Shown piece by piece: positions 11,238 through 22,936 of a stretch of 64,000 bases of DNA (positions within the stretch are counted from its first letter, which is position 1; the number at the start of each line of letters is the position of its first letter). Position numbers and translations under genes: made by a program. The stretch lies in contig NC_081415.1 in assembly GCF_030272615.1 (NCBI RefSeq), forward strand, positions 623,473,740 to 623,537,739. The letters run 5' to 3'. Under the pieces are notes generated by a model, which was not told the DNA's origin, ran no database searches, and saw only the letters and a program-made list of their open reading frames with translations. The DNA is from Cryptomeria japonica (taxonomy: Eukaryota; Streptophyta; Pinopsida; Cupressales; Cupressaceae).

Positions 11238-12658
11238 TGATGGTATGATGAAAGAATAAGTATCTGATAGAATGCTGAGAGGGGGAGTGGTGAATCAGTA
11301 TATTAAAAAACTGATACAAAGTTCCCAAACTCAAATTGAATCACACAAAGTAAACATATCTCAGTCAAGATCAATATTCATAAGAATACTTGACATCAAC
11401 CGGTTTAACTATTATGACAACTTACCAATAAACAACTTTAATCTTGTAAACATCAACAATTCTTAATCATAACTCAACATATTCATCTCTTAATGCTTCT
11501 AGTTATCATGCCTTATCAGAAGTTAACCAAATCAACAAATAAGATCATAACCACCAAAACATTCACCACTTGACACAAATGTTTATACGTGGAAAACCTA
11601 AATAGCTAAAAACCATGATGAGATGAGATTCACAAGGATAGCTATCTGAACTCTTTTGAAGTTCTCCCACTTAGGAGCCAATCCTGATAAAGCTTTACAA
11701 TAAGTCTTGTTAAGAACTAATTCCAGCTAGGAATCACCCGGTTAAGGGATTTACAAGTATGCCTTGATAAAAAGCACAATACCCTATTAGGAGTAACCTC
11801 GCCAGAGGATTTAAGAATCCAAGCTAATGGACCACCTTGTTAGAGAATTTAATGAGTAACCAAGCTTGTTACAACTTACCTAGTTAAGGGATTTCACTTT
11901 TGCTATAATTGTTAGAAGACAACATCTTTTCTTGATCTGTCTAAGTAGCACTATATTTGCTTGATCAAATCCTTCTAGGCTCTAATCTGCCTACACTCAA
12001 AGTGCAGATCCATTCACTAGTTAGGAAAGAACACACTCAACAGGTTTTTATCAATCTTTCCAACAACCTTTACAAACAACTTCATCTACCTTAAATACAA
12101 ATCAATTAGGTCGGTAACACAAAAAAAACCTAATTCTCATCATAGAGATTACAAACAAGTCGGTACAATCTTGACCATTATAAATCATGATAATCTCTTC
12201 ACATTCTTCAAGAAAATTCCAATTGCTCCATGATCACCACTTCATCGGACTTTGTAACTCATCAAACGTTGTGCATTAGATACAATCCACTTTTCTCCTT
12301 CCCTAGACAAAAACAAATGCGCCAAACCAATTTGATCTTATCCTCATACAATGATCACGTGTCTCCATCATTATGGCTCATTAGATAATAAACCAACAAA
12401 CTTGATCAGTTAGGGTTTAATAACTGATAGGGTTTACTGGTTACATTACATAGAAAGGTTTACCCCTTTACACCGATTTACCAGTTTAACTTACAAACTT
12501 TACATACCGGTTTACAACATCTTCCATAAAGATTTTCTTACGGGTTACTAGCCAATATCAAAAACAACAATATCAACAATAACATGAATACCATTACTGG
12601 TTCTATTGACATCAATGACAACATATCATTAATACAATCTCTATGCAAAATCCCAACA
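11238..12658 (-). repeat. 5' LTR of the copia element (about 1.42 kb)
   Basis: The minus strand starts TGTTGGGATTTTGCATAG at 12658 and ends ...ACCATCA at 11238, next to the PBS. It carries text typical of copia R-U5 regions, such as a GTGGTGAATC stretch near 11290. No gene is seen in it. The flanking ACATG at 12659-12663 would be the 5' target duplication, but the partner is outside the window. Confidence 0.85.
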
Positions 12659-12837
12659 ACATGGCCTAAGAAGATCCTCTGAATGTAGATCTTATAAATG
12701 TCCTGTCCACTTTACACCTCAAATTTCCCACATAATTCTATGTTTGTAATCTTATATTTGACCAACAAATAAAAACCACCACTTTCCAAAAAATTATGTT
12801 ATCTATTTATGCTACAAAATTATAATTTTATACTTTT
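12659..12837. other. short spacer, no feature
   Basis: AT-rich sequence between the copia LTR and the next retroposon; nothing recognised. Confidence 0.5.
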
Positions 12838-12852
12838 ATATAGAAACATATG

Positions 12853-13225
12853 CTTTTTTTGCTAGGTAAAAGGTCATAGCCAAAGCATTTTATTAATATA
12901 AAACTAAGTACATCTTTGTCCAGTGCGGGCACCGATAGGAAAGAACAGATTCAAGAAAACCTTTGGTCTTGCTTGGGACCCATAGGGTCTAGAAATTTAG
13001 AAGTAAATACAAGATTATCACAAAGCTGAACCTTACGACCAATTTCCCCCAGTAAACAAATGGCTTGATACAATTAAGCCTTGCAACTCATAATCACAAA
13101 ATCCCAAGACTAAGCCTAAAATATAGTAATCCCATTTGTATGAACCAATTTTTCTTTCATCAAGTTCTCCTTTGCAGAGTTGCTTGGATGCACCTGCATC
13201 AAACAAAGATAACAACCTTTGTCAA
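12853..13225 (-). mobile_element. 373-bp minus-strand retroposon with 15-bp TSD
   Basis: ATATAGAAACATATG occurs exactly at 12838-12852 and again at 13226-13240. Between them the minus strand ends in an A run (CTTTTTTT on the plus strand at 12853) preceded by an AATAAAA signal at about 12890. This is the signature of target-primed insertion of a polyadenylated RNA. The body has a 60-codon frame (D-A-G-A-S-K-Q-L-C-K-G...) that I do not recognise. It could be the 3' end of an unknown LINE or a processed mRNA fragment. Confidence 0.8.
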
Positions 13226-13240
13226 ATATAGAAACATATG

Positions 13241-14139
13241 TTGTATGGTATAAATGACACTTTTAAAAAACACTATTAACTATAAAAAAGTTATTAAAAA
13301 TTATAGGAAATCAAATGATTAGTTTATTTAAAATTGTTAAACTTTACATTTAAAATCTATGCATGAAGTCTCAAAAATATGGATTTGACATTATTGTTAA
13401 ATTCTTAATGTGTAACTTTCTATAAGTGTTAAAAAGTTATTTTTTTCTTAAAAATGTTTATTTCAATGTCCCACTTTGGACAAGAAGTGAAACATCCTAT
13501 TTTTGGATCACCTATACATAATATAGATCACAAAAAATAATCCTTACCAACATAGATAATCAATGAAAAAAGAAAAAAATTATTATTATATTGAGGTGAC
13601 GTTTCTTATTATACATGAATTTGATTCTAGAATGTATATTTTTAGCAAACATTTTTTGGCCATAGCTAAGCACACCCCACTTTTTAATTGATTATCCTAG
13701 TTTATATATATAATAATAATAAAATTGTCTTGCTATCATTTAGTAATTTATGTTTATTTGTGTTGATGGACTAGGTTAGCAATAATGAAAGTATATTTTC
13801 CTCTACATTTTTAGTGAATGTATTCAATCTTACACAGCATGATTTTCTTCTAGTTTTTCCTATTCTTATAGTGGATTTGTAGATCTCCACTTTCCTAATA
13901 TTTTCATATCCTATTAGATCTAAAAACATATATTTGAATTTTCCTAAATTAACAAATATTTTTAATATGTTTTATATTAGAATTTATGAGAATTATTATG
14001 ATCTCCCTTTTACACATCATATACACAATTAAAAGTATTACATTAGATTCTACTTCTCAATTTGATATGCGATTAATATTGTTTAGGTTTTCAATATAAA
14101 TGTATGTGTTTCTAGATTCATTTTATTATCTTTTGTTCA
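13241..14139. other. AT-rich spacer, no gene
   Basis: About 900 bp of AT-rich sequence with short runs such as (ATA)n near 13710. No coding, repeat or RNA feature could be supported. Confidence 0.5.
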
Positions 14140-14671
14140 TAATATGAGCTACTAAAGATCTCAATATTTCATTGGAAATAAGTATTTTCCTAAAATATAA
14201 CATATCCTAAACCAAAACAATAAAATATGTTTTGATATTCATAATGATAACAACAAGAAGTGTGACCATGATGCTTATTTGAACAACCAATACTTTGGAA
14301 AAGAGTTAGCTATTTCAGCAAATCTAAATTATTAGGAGTAGATAAGAAATATGCTTCATAATTTTCTTTTAACAAAACATGTCAATTAGAGACTTTCCAG
14401 GCAGTTTACACTTATCCTACTTCATCTATAGTGACCAGTGCATATACTTCTACCCCTACCTCTACCATAGATCTCTCCTCAAACATTTCATCTTTCACCA
14501 TCAAAACCCTTCCCCACAACACAATTTCTACTAGTTTAAAACCCTTTACTATTTATCCATTCCACCTTTACATCTCATTTACGAATTTGCATCTAATTAC
14601 AAATCATGACTCAAGAACATGTTCATGCTTGTTTCCTCCACCAATACTAGACCTACTATTACATCACTTAT

Positions 14672-15485
14672 TGATGCAGCAGCATCCTCGAACGATGAGA
14701 AATCTTGCATCAACCAAAAACATTTCCTTTCTTGTTTAGTTCTTTGTGCATTTTTTAGTATTCTTATTGGTATGCACTGGTAGTTGCTTGTTCTTCATGG
14801 TAGATCTTGTTTTTAGTATCCTAGCCATTTCATGTGGTTGATTCAATATTTCTAGTTCATTTGGGTTATTCTCTGGATAGTTATCACTTCCGATTGGTTC
14901 TTCTTGGGTTTTCGGGATAGCTGTTGTATTTATCGGCTGGTTTTTCTTCATTACCGACATGATTCTTGGCATATGGATCCATCTTGGGTCTTGTCTGATG
15001 TTATTTGGCATGTGTCCAACCTTCTTGCTTATCTGCATCACTTGGTTTTTATTTTCCGGAAGGATTTCTTAAATCTTAGGGCTAACCTATTTACATGTTT
15101 TATTTTCTTGCATTGGTGAATGCAATCTTTTGAGGCCAACCCGGATATGTTTCGATGGGTATAAATATGATGTTATGTAATCATTTGTAAGGGAAGAGGA
15201 GAGTGAAATTTAGAATAAGGATTGAGATTTTCATATTATCATCTGGTTGATCTTTAGAGTCTCGGTTGGGTTGTTTCTTGCTTGAAGCTTGCATGTAACC
15301 AATTAACTATGAGATGTTCTTTGATGATAATCTGATGATTACTGGATGATTGCCAAAAGTTCTATGGATTTGATATGATCTGTTTATATGAGCTGGTTAT
15401 GTTTTCTTACTTCTTTTGTTGTGTCACTCTTGGTGCATAAGTCATTTGACTCTTTTCAGGGTTCTTACTGGTTATGGTTGCATCA
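14672..15485 (+). repeat. 5' LTR of the gag-PR element
   Basis: Starts TGATGCAG and ends GGTTGCATCA, just before the PBS. It aligns along its length to 17593-18374, for example at TCTTGCATCAACCAAAAACA and TAGTTCTTTGTGCA. Confidence 0.92.
15160..15167 (+). promoter_or_regulatory. LTR TATA box
   Basis: TATAAATA lies in the LTR about 320 bp before its end and is conserved in the 3' LTR at about 18080. This is the expected place for the U3 promoter. Confidence 0.6.
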
Positions 15486-15502
15486 ATTGGTATTTGAGCT
15501 AG
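15486..15502 (+). other. primer-binding site of the gag-PR element
   Basis: ATTGGTATTTGAGCTAG follows the 5' LTR. It resembles the initiator-Met site TTGGTATCAGAGCCAG with changes in the middle. Confidence 0.8.
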
Positions 15503-15675
15503 TTATGGACTGGCTAGTGGAAGAATCATTTGCCAACATTGAGGCATTCCTTGGGGTGGACAGATCACCAATTGGATGCAAGTTGCGTGTGTGTTCAATA
15601 GATCATCAAGGGGAGGCAATTGAAACTGGTAGTTAGATTGTCGAGTTAAGGCATTTTGCCAGAGTGGAAGGAGAG

Positions 15676-16640
15676 ATGTCATCGAGGAGAACAAACCCTT
15701 GGAGGGTAGAGAAGATGATGGAAAACTTCAAGAATGAAGTGAGGAATGAAATCCAAAATGCTTTGGTTGGTTTGTGAAGAAACCCTAGCTCTGAGGATGA
15801 GTGTGAGGCTGTCAGTGAAGAGCTTGAGGAAGTTGAAGGACTAGAATATGAGAGAGAGGAAAGATTCCTAATAGTAGTGGCACAAGCAAGAAAAGTGCAT
15901 AAAGTTGAGGTTTCTAACTTTTCTCAAACACTGAACCTGAAGGATCTGATCGATTGGATCAGAAAGTTGGATGACTACTTTGAGTTTGAGGATGTCAAGG
16001 ACCTAGAGAGAGTTTGGTTGGGATAAACCAAGTTGAAAGGGCATGCTACCTTGTGGTAGAAAGAGTTGTAGAAAGACAGAATTGAGAATGGTGAATTGGA
16101 GATCACCCGGTGGAGATAGATGGTTGTAATGTTGAAGGCCAAGTTCATATTGGGAGACTATGAACTGGAGTTGTTCAAGAAGTTGCAAAACATGAAACAG
16201 AGAAAAATGACTATGAAGGAATATAGTGAGGAGTTCTACAAGGTGGTAGTCAAATCTAGACATAGAGAGATGGACAGAGAAAAGGTGCCAAGGTACATCA
16301 ATGGACTTGATTTTAACATTCAAGATGAGATAAGTATGTTGAAGGCTTCAACAATTGAAGAAGCTTACTAGTATGTTTTGAAGGCTAAGGAGAAGGTGAG
16401 AAGAAGACAACTGAATAGGGGAAAGGAGAAATTCAAAATGAATGATTGTATGAATAAACCGGTTGAAGAAGAGGAGGCAAAACCTAAGTGGAGTAAGGAA
16501 CTAGAACAAAAGACACCAAAGAAGGGTAGCAATAGTACCATTAGAGAGAATTTCTTGGCAAACATTTCAAGTGTGGAGAAACCAGACATAGATCCCATGA
16601 ATGTAAGCAAGGAATGTCAAGAAGTTGTATGACAAGTGAA
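15676..16640 (+). pseudogene. gag of the gag-PR element (decayed)
   Basis: Reading begins near M-S-S-R-R-T-N and passes L-K-D-L-I-D-W-I-R-K-L-D-D-Y-F-E-F-E and K-A-K-F-I-L-G-D-Y-E-L-E-L-F-K-K-L-Q-N-M-K-Q. The same order of segments is seen in the chromovirus gag at 22971 (I-E-A-L-N-N-H-F-D-Y and A-Q-F-L-L-G-D-Y-E-V). At least five in-frame stops occur, mostly TAG where the intact relative has Gln or Trp (for example 16058, 16117 and 16369). The zinc knuckle is eroded and not clearly present. Confidence 0.85.
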
Positions 16641-16689
16641 TAATCAGATGGTACCGAATCTGACTATACACCAAAGAAAGGAGAATCCC

Positions 16690-17540
16690 TTATGTTCAGA
16701 AGAAAGGATACCAGATCTACTCAGAGGAAGAATCTTTTCTGGACTGTATGTAAATCAGGTGATAAGTGTTGCAAGGTCATTGTAGTTAGTAGAAGTACTA
16801 TTAATTTAGTATCTGAGGAGATGGTTGATGAGCTTGGGTTGAAGAGCCTTGAGAATCCTTTTCCTTATGTGGTGAGTTGGTTACAAGATGATCAAAAGGT
16901 AGAGATAAAAGATCAATGTTGGGTGAGTTTCAATATCGGGCCTTTCAGAGATGAAGTTTTATGTGATATTGTGTCAATGAATGTTTGTCATGTCTTGTTG
17001 GGAAAACCATGGTAGTATGATAGAGGACATATTTATGACTGTAGAAGGAACCTAGTTACTATTGAAAAGTATGGGGAGAAGTTCAAAATGATTTCTTTGA
17101 AGGAGAAAGAGAAGGATTTGAAGAATGTGAGTCCTAAGAAAATCTACAAGAAACCGGTAGTAGAGGTTATACCGGAAGGTTTGATAGAACCGGTTGCAAG
17201 GGTTATACCGAAGGATTTGAAGAAATGTCTGATAGAACCCATTTCAAAGATTATACCGGAAGGTGATATTAGTTGGTAGAAGGATCTGACAAATGAGTCT
17301 GATGGACAGATGGAACCGGTCGATAGAGAGTTGATGGTGACAAATCGGATGAAGTCTTGTGGCAAAATAAATCCTGAGTTGCAGAAGAAAGAAGATAGTA
17401 CACAAGGAGAATGTGCAAATATGAAGCAAAGAAAGAAAACCAAGGGGAGTCAAAGGCTAGAGAAGTTGGTTGAAGCATTGGAAGAGATAGAGCGGAGATT
17501 GGCAGATGCAGGAGCATGGGATGTTCATTCAAAATCCTTT
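16690..17540 (+). pseudogene. gypsy-type aspartic protease with inactive site, plus tail
   Basis: C-K-V-I-V-V-S-R-S-T-I-N-L-V-S aligns with K-V-I-V-D-S-G-S-T in the chromovirus at 24250. The catalytic D-S-G is therefore V-S-R: Asp to Val at 16785 and Gly to Arg at 16791. The rest of the domain (L-C-D-I-V-S-M-N, V-L-L-G-K-P-W) is recognisable. It is followed by a repetitive K-P-V-V-E-V-I-P-E-G-L-I-E-P tail and a charged helix-like segment (L-E-K-L-V-E-A-L-E-E-I-E). TAG replaces Gln after K-P-W and at 17277. No RT follows. Confidence 0.85.
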
Positions 17541-17592
17541 TAGATGTTTATGAGTTTCCTCTCATGGAATATATTTTTCTACCTAGGTTGTC

Positions 17593-18374
17593 TAATGCAG
17601 GAAAATCCCCAGTCGATGAGCAATCTTGCATCAACCAAAAACATTTCCTTTCTTGTTTAGTTCTTTGTGCAGTTTCAGTATTCTTACTGGTATGTACCAG
17701 TAGTTGCTTGTTTTGTATGCTAGATCTTGTTTTCAATATCTTGGCAATTTCATGTGGTTGATTCCAAATTTCTAGTTCATTTGGTTTCTTCTCCAGTTAG
17801 TTATCACTTCTGGTTGGCTATTTTTGGGTTTCCAGGATAGTTCTTATATTTATCGGTTGGTTTTCCTTCATTACCGACGTGATTCTTTGCATATGGATCC
17901 ATATTGGGTCTTGTCTGATGTTATTTGGCATGTGGCCGACCTTCCTTTTGATCCACATCATTTGGTTGTTATTTTCTGAAAATATTTCTTAAATCTTAGG
18001 GCCGACCTATTTACACGTTTCATTTTCCTGCATTGGTGAATGTAATCTTTTGAGGCTAACCTAGATACATTTTGGTGGGTATAAATATGATGTTATGTAA
18101 TAATTTGTAAGGGTAGACAAGAGTGGAATTTAGAATAAGGATTAAGATTCACATATTTTGATCTGGTTGATCTTTAGAGTCCTATTTCTGGCTTGAAGCC
18201 TACATTGAACCGGTTAACTACTGGATGTTCTTTGATCATAATATGATGACTACCAGATGAGTTTCAGAAGTTATATGGCTTTGATATGATATTTTTATAT
18301 GAATTTGTTATGTCACTCTTGCTACATAAGCCAGTTGACTCTTTCCAGGGTTCTTACTTGTTATACCTACATCA
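17593..18374 (+). repeat. 3' LTR of the gag-PR element
   Basis: Aligns to the 5' LTR. Its first bases read TAATGCAG against TGATGCAG, so the terminal TG has become TA. It ends ACCTACATCA, followed by the CTTAT duplication. Confidence 0.9.
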
Positions 18375-18640
18375 CTTATCCAAGTCACTTTAACACACAA
18401 CAATGCATCCCATACATTGAATACAATCAAGATTATATCCTGTTACTTGTCATTAATTCAATTAATTACTCCACCCACCCCTCTTAACTCCCACACTTAT
18501 ACTCACACACCTTGTTGTGGTTGTAAAACCTCATTAGTCATCATCCCTTCATCTACCCCGAATGCATTGTCTCATAGAATAGATCAAGTAGAAATAGATT
18601 AGATGCAAAGGTATGTCGCCAACCTAGGTTCATCTACTAT

Positions 18641-18837
18641 TTTGGACTGATCAATACTCCCCTTAATGCCCACGAGGGGTATTGTTAGCCTATTTTCATT
18701 GATCTCATTGATGTAATTTTATCCAGCAAGTATGTTTTGGCTTGGTTCAGTTGTGTATTTCAGTATATGTTATTGACATGTTTCTTTGGCTCCTTTATTA
18801 TGCAAGGTCCGGTATCTACTTTACTGGAAGGTATTTT
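18641..18837. other. possible truncated LTR start
   Basis: A purine-rich ACGAGGGGTAT followed by TGTTAGCCTATTTTC at about 18683 resembles a polypurine tract followed by an LTR start. No matching second LTR or pol was found, so this is only a suggestion. Confidence 0.3.
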
Positions 18838-18975
18838 GGGTCTAGTCCCATCAAGATATGATGAAGGGTAAATTGAAAAGGCAAGCTTGGATCTAGTCCC
18901 ATCCAGATATGATGAAGGGGAAATTGACAAGGCAAGTTTGGATCCAGTCCTATCTGCATATATTGGAGGCATGTT
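18838..18975. repeat. 51-bp tandem repeat (2.7 copies)
   Basis: Units start at 18838, 18889 and 18940 with GGRTCTAGTCCCATC-like sequence and contain AGATATGATGAAGGG. The third copy is partial and more diverged. The 51-bp period keeps a frame open on the minus strand (S-S-Y-L-D-G-T-R repeats), probably without function. Confidence 0.88.
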
Positions 18976-19701
18976 CTACAAAGCGTTTTTGGGATCAAGA
19001 TTGAATTCAACATCTTATGAATATATTTTTCTGTTGTTATATCAGTCTCAACCCATTTCTAGTTGAGCCAACTTATTATAATATTTGATGCAGATATATA
19101 TAACCATCAATTTTACAAGTCAAAGATATGGTTGTTGAAAAACAACTATTGTGTACATATTGTATATGTGAAAAAATTTGTGGATGTGAATGCTATTATG
19201 CATTATATGTACAGTGGATATAAAAGTTGTGTGTGTACTTCAATGGAACTATATTTCATGCATATGTTAGATGCAATTATAGTAATTTATTTTTGTATTC
19301 TAACTATAAGCCTATTATCCGACAATGAGCCTTTTGTACTTGGGCAGTGAGCCCCCACTGACAATGAGCCACCCCTTTGTACTATGCAACTAGTTACATA
19401 TTACACTATACTTGAGAGATATCTCTCTCTGTGATTTTTCCCATGTTGATTTTTCTACCTATAAATTTTTGTTGTGTTTTGTTTTAATTTCCTTTATTGC
19501 ATTTAAATTAGGTTATGCAATTAGAATTTTTAATAAGTTCAAAGGAATATTGATTCACCCCTCATCTCTCAATATTCCAAATATTCAAAAGGTCTTACCC
19601 CTTGTTCCCATCATTGGTTATTTCTCTCAAGCCCTTTCTCTAGCATTATAAAAAATAAATGAACATATAAGAAGATTGAGTGAACCAACTATGTGGATAT
19701 T
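18976..19701. other. spacer, nothing recognised
   Basis: Mixed AT-rich sequence without convincing coding or repeat structure. A short internal echo (GACAATGAGCC twice near 19320-19370) is visible. Confidence 0.45.
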
Positions 19702-19859
19702 GATCGACCCACAAATTTTATTTTTATTTTACTTTATTTTATTTTTGAATAAAGGGGGTAAGAACTTTATTGAAAATAAGACACAAGAATTACAAAGAGA
19801 ACAAGAGCCCCAAGGCCCCAAAAATGAACCACAAACCCATCCCAAGATCAGCCAGCTTC

Positions 19860-20435
19860 ATAACTATCCATATCCTCAGCAAAAATCTTTTGCAAGACCT
19901 AACAGTAATCTGAGGAGAGATGCTCCCAACCTTCAACTTTCCAATCACTACCATGTTCCGAGGCCCACTTAACTAAACAATCAACTGCTCTATTCTATTC
20001 ACGAGGAATATGGATGAAATACACCTACTCCATTAGAGAACTAATTTGAATAATCTGATGAAAAATCCCTACCATTTTCCAATGAATCCCACTCACCTTC
20101 CACTCTGTCAACAAGTTAACAATAATTTGTGAATCTGATTCACAAATAACCTTCCTTCATTCCAACTCCCAAGCACACTCTAGGGCATAGAGAATTTAAA
20201 ATCCCTCCATAAAATTATTAGATTGCCACCCTTTATGCACCGAAAAGAAGAAAACCACCTCCCCCATACAATTCCTACCAACACCACCAACCCCAACAGG
20301 GCCTAGGTTACCCCTAGAGGAGCCATCAGTATTAATCTTGATAAACTCATCCTGAGGGGGTATCCACCTTCCCACCCTTTCAACCTTCTTCATAGCACGT
20401 CTACCTCTCTTGACACAAGATGAGGTGGGAGACAA
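19860..20435 (-). pseudogene. LINE C-terminal RNase H domain
   Basis: Minus-strand reading F-I-K-I-N-T-D-G-S-S-R-G-N-L-G is the first catalytic Asp region of the plant RVT_3-type RNase H. It is followed after a stop by L-E-C-A-W-E-L, C-E-S-D-S-Q and I-P-R-E-x-N-R-A-V-D (the later E, D and D regions) down to about 19940. Some plant L1 LINEs carry this extra C-terminal RNase H. The frame is interrupted by several stops. Confidence 0.85.
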
Positions 20436-20559
20436 CTCCTGCTAGTGAAACCTACTCACAATATCTAGTTCATCTCTATCCAGAGGAAAATTCACCTCAC
20501 ATTTAGCTTCCATTGTCTCCCGAATCATAACAATGATTCTATTCCAAACTTGTTGAACT

Positions 20560-21275
20560 AATAGTCTGACCTCATGAAAGATCCTTCTATTCCTCTCGAG
20601 CTAGATCTACCACAGTATGAAAATGGGCCCAATATTCTAGACAATCTAGAAGAAGGAGGACAAGATGGGAGGTCTGCCCAAACTGCTCCAAAACTCCACC
20701 AAAGAATCCGCGTGAACACAAGGGTGCTTCCACACCACCCACCAGTAATGCCAAATAAGCAAAGAGAAGGGACATCTGAAGAAAAGGTGTGAGGAATATT
20801 CCTCCCCACTACCACACAAAGTAGAAATAGAAGGCCCCAAGAATCCCCACTTGTGAATATTGTCCCAAGTTAGGCATCTATTCAATTCCAAAGTCAAAGT
20901 AAAGAAGTTACACTTCGCCCAAGAAAAATTATTCCACACCTGTTTCCACCAATGCACCTCTCTTCCCTCTAGTCTTCAGTTAACTAGTTCTTAGTATCCA
21001 CTAGCCACAGTAAAGATGCCCTTAGGATTCAAAAACCAAGCAATTCCATCCCTACCCTTAAGGGAACTACAGTGTCTACTCGCCAGAATGCCATGCAACT
21101 CAGCACACTCTTCCTCCATCCCAGCAACTGGCCACTCATTAGGAGCCTTCCACCTCTCCAACTCCAACTGCCCACACCTATAAACAACCTTGAAGTCATT
21201 CACCCTTGACCACACTACCTCCAAAAACCTCTGGCAAAGATTCCCAAGGTTAGGAAACTGATCAAGGATGGGGGG
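20560..21275 (-). pseudogene. LINE ORF2 zf-RVT region, downstream part
   Basis: The 20646-20957 minus frame has F-F-T-L-T-L-E-L-N-R-C-L-T and W-G-F-L-G-P-S-I-S-T-L-C-G...H-L-F-F-R-C-P-F, the zf-RVT layout, though the usual first Cys pair is altered. The 20991-21275 frame precedes it and ends at the GTATC duplication where the gypsy element entered. Its upstream continuation is at 29281. Confidence 0.8.
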
Positions 21276-21280
21276 GTATC

Positions 21281-22933
21281 TGGTGCAGAGCACCTAGCTC
21301 AAAGTTGTCTTTTCTTGCATTTTAGAATTTTGTGTGATTTCAAGTTATTTTATGTTGTAATAAGGTGAAATAAATCCTATGATTCTTTTTTAAGCCATAG
21401 TTTGGTTGTCCACACTTTTGTTGTGCTCAGGATCCAAAATTGTCATTATCCTGAAATATTGTCAAAATGTCAATTTTTGGTTTGTACTAGGTGGATGCCT
21501 AGAAAGTTGCTAGAATGTTTGGAAATGGTTTAAATCCATTGTAGGATACCATTTGAGTGATTTTTAAGTCCTTGAGAGCCTTGGAGTGTGTTTTTGCACT
21601 CATAGGTAAAAGTTGTCAAAATTGTCATGACAACTTTTGCATTTTTTAGGCAAAAGTTGTCCATGAAGGAAATGGCATTGGAAGTTGGTTGGAACCAAAT
21701 TGAAATTGTGTATAAAAACTTCTAAACATATCCAATATGAGGTTAATCAACTTTTGGTTTGCATTCAATTCATTTGCCAAGGGTTTCCTATGCTTTTTCT
21801 CACTTTTGGATTGTTTTTGCTTTGAATTTCTGATTTTGTACAACCTGTATGGTCTGCTACGGTGCTCATAGTAGCATAGGAAGTTATAAATTTGTTTTAA
21901 CTTTCCATAAAGTATAATATGAAGATCTGAAGTGCTTTGAATCAAAAGTTATCACTATTTTTGTAAAAAATTGCTCACAAACCCTTGAAATTTGGGGTTT
22001 TGATTGTAAATATGCATTTTACCTGAGCATCCATGAATGGAAAAAGTTTCAATCCATTGGATGGCTTGTGTAGGACTTTTAAATAGTTTTAGAGTATGCA
22101 TTTTGTGTTTTTTAATGTCACAAGAAGGAGAATGGATGAGATGAATAACACACAAGCTTGTAGCTAGTATGTGGGAGCAGTAGAGATTGCTCATTTTCAA
22201 TGCCATGGAGAAGTGATACCCCAGCAAGTCATAATGTTTTGGAAAGGTCTATGGGTGTACCAAAATAATCCAATATTTTTCTTGTTGTAGATTTTGAATG
22301 GTGAAGATTTTGGAGCAAATCTTTCAAAACTGTCTGGAAGCCCTAAACCCCTTTAAAATAGCTCGTTTTGAGTTACCCTAGTTGTACAACAAAAATAGAT
22401 GGGAAAATTTGTGATCTTTTTTAACTTCCAAATTGGTATCTGAATATGTAAAATATCTGGGGGTTGTTAGGAAATGTTTGGGGAAAAGACCAAAAAATAG
22501 TTCTGGAAGGGCTAGTCATTTAGGCCTTATAGCAGCCGATAGAAGCAAGTTGAAAGTCTAGGGCTCGGGAGGAAGGTGCAGACCTTTATAATGAATAAAA
22601 TGACCTTGAAAATACCTGAAAAAACATAACCACAAACGTTAAATATGGTTAGAGTGAAGATCCTTGGTGGAGGTCTTTGGAGCCTAGAGTGAGCCTAGCT
22701 GGAGTTTTGGGAAACTAGTAGGAGACCATGTCAAAATCAGAGATTTGGGGTCAGAACCAACAAGAAACCTCAAGAGGCTATACCTAGGAGGCAAGCCAAT
22801 ATATTTTAGGCCTTGGAGCTCTAAGGAGTGTACCCTAACAAGTTACCTTGGAAGAGCTTGAGTAGAAGGGTGAGTTGAGGAGTTGGGGTGAGTAAGGGTG
22901 AATTGGAGAGCTAGGCACAAGACCTCTGCATCA
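21281..22933 (+). repeat. 5' LTR of chromovirus D
   Basis: Starts TGGTGCAGAGCACC and ends CTCTGCATCA. It aligns over its whole length with 27622-29275. A TATAAAA at 21711-21717 is conserved in the other LTR at 28051. No gene is seen inside. Confidence 0.96.
21711..21717 (+). promoter_or_regulatory. LTR TATA box of chromovirus D
   Basis: TATAAAA after AAATTGTG, kept in both LTRs despite surrounding divergence. Confidence 0.6.
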
Positions 22934-22936
22934 GAG

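Larger units (their letters stand above)
1..12658 (-). mobile_element. Ty1/copia LTR retrotransposon, split by a 7.9 kb insert
   Basis: Read on the minus strand, the element runs 5' LTR (12658 to 11238), PBS, gag, protease, integrase and RT, which is the copia order because integrase precedes RT. It leaves the window at position 1 before RNase H and the 3' LTR. An insert at 2131-10004 separates protease from the GAG-pre-integrase domain. Removing the insert and one copy of CTTTA restores a continuous M-V-K-G-K-G reading across the join. The coding part is inactive, with frameshifts, stops, a deletion in integrase and a changed catalytic residue. The 5' LTR starts TGTTGGGATT. The outer target duplication cannot be tested because the 3' LTR is outside the window. 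Confidence 0.93.
14672..18374 (+). mobile_element. non-autonomous gag-PR LTR retrotransposon (TR-GAG-like), 3.7 kb
   Basis: Two LTRs (14672-15485 and 17593-18374) flank a 2.1 kb interior that encodes only gag and protease. The five bases CTTAT precede the 5' LTR (14667-14671) and follow the 3' LTR (18375-18379). The homologous empty site at about 47498-47510 confirms the insertion point. RT, RNase H and integrase are absent: the protease reading is followed by a basic/acidic tail and then directly by the 3' LTR. Copying would need enzymes supplied in trans, plausibly from a related chromovirus. The gag resembles that of the chromovirus at 22971, but all frames are now broken. Confidence 0.9.
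14140..18640. repeat. unclassified dispersed repeat copy A, split by an LTR element
   Basis: The flanks of the 3.7 kb element (14140-14671 and 18375-18640) match, in order and on the same strand, a second uninterrupted copy at about 47020-47720. Shared words include GAACAACCA, TTAGAAACT/TTAGAGACT, CTTATCCTA, TCCACCCACCCCTC/TCCATCCACCCCTC and AATAGATCAAGTAGAAA. Divergence is high. The derived proteins are Ser/Thr/Pro-rich and broken by stops. I cannot assign the family. Confidence 0.7.

Noticed and set aside
18760-19013. Open frames of 65-70 codons on the minus strand (S-S-Y-L-D-G-T-R repeats)
   Set aside because: They are a by-product of the 51-bp tandem repeat, whose period is a multiple of three; no start context or conserved domain.
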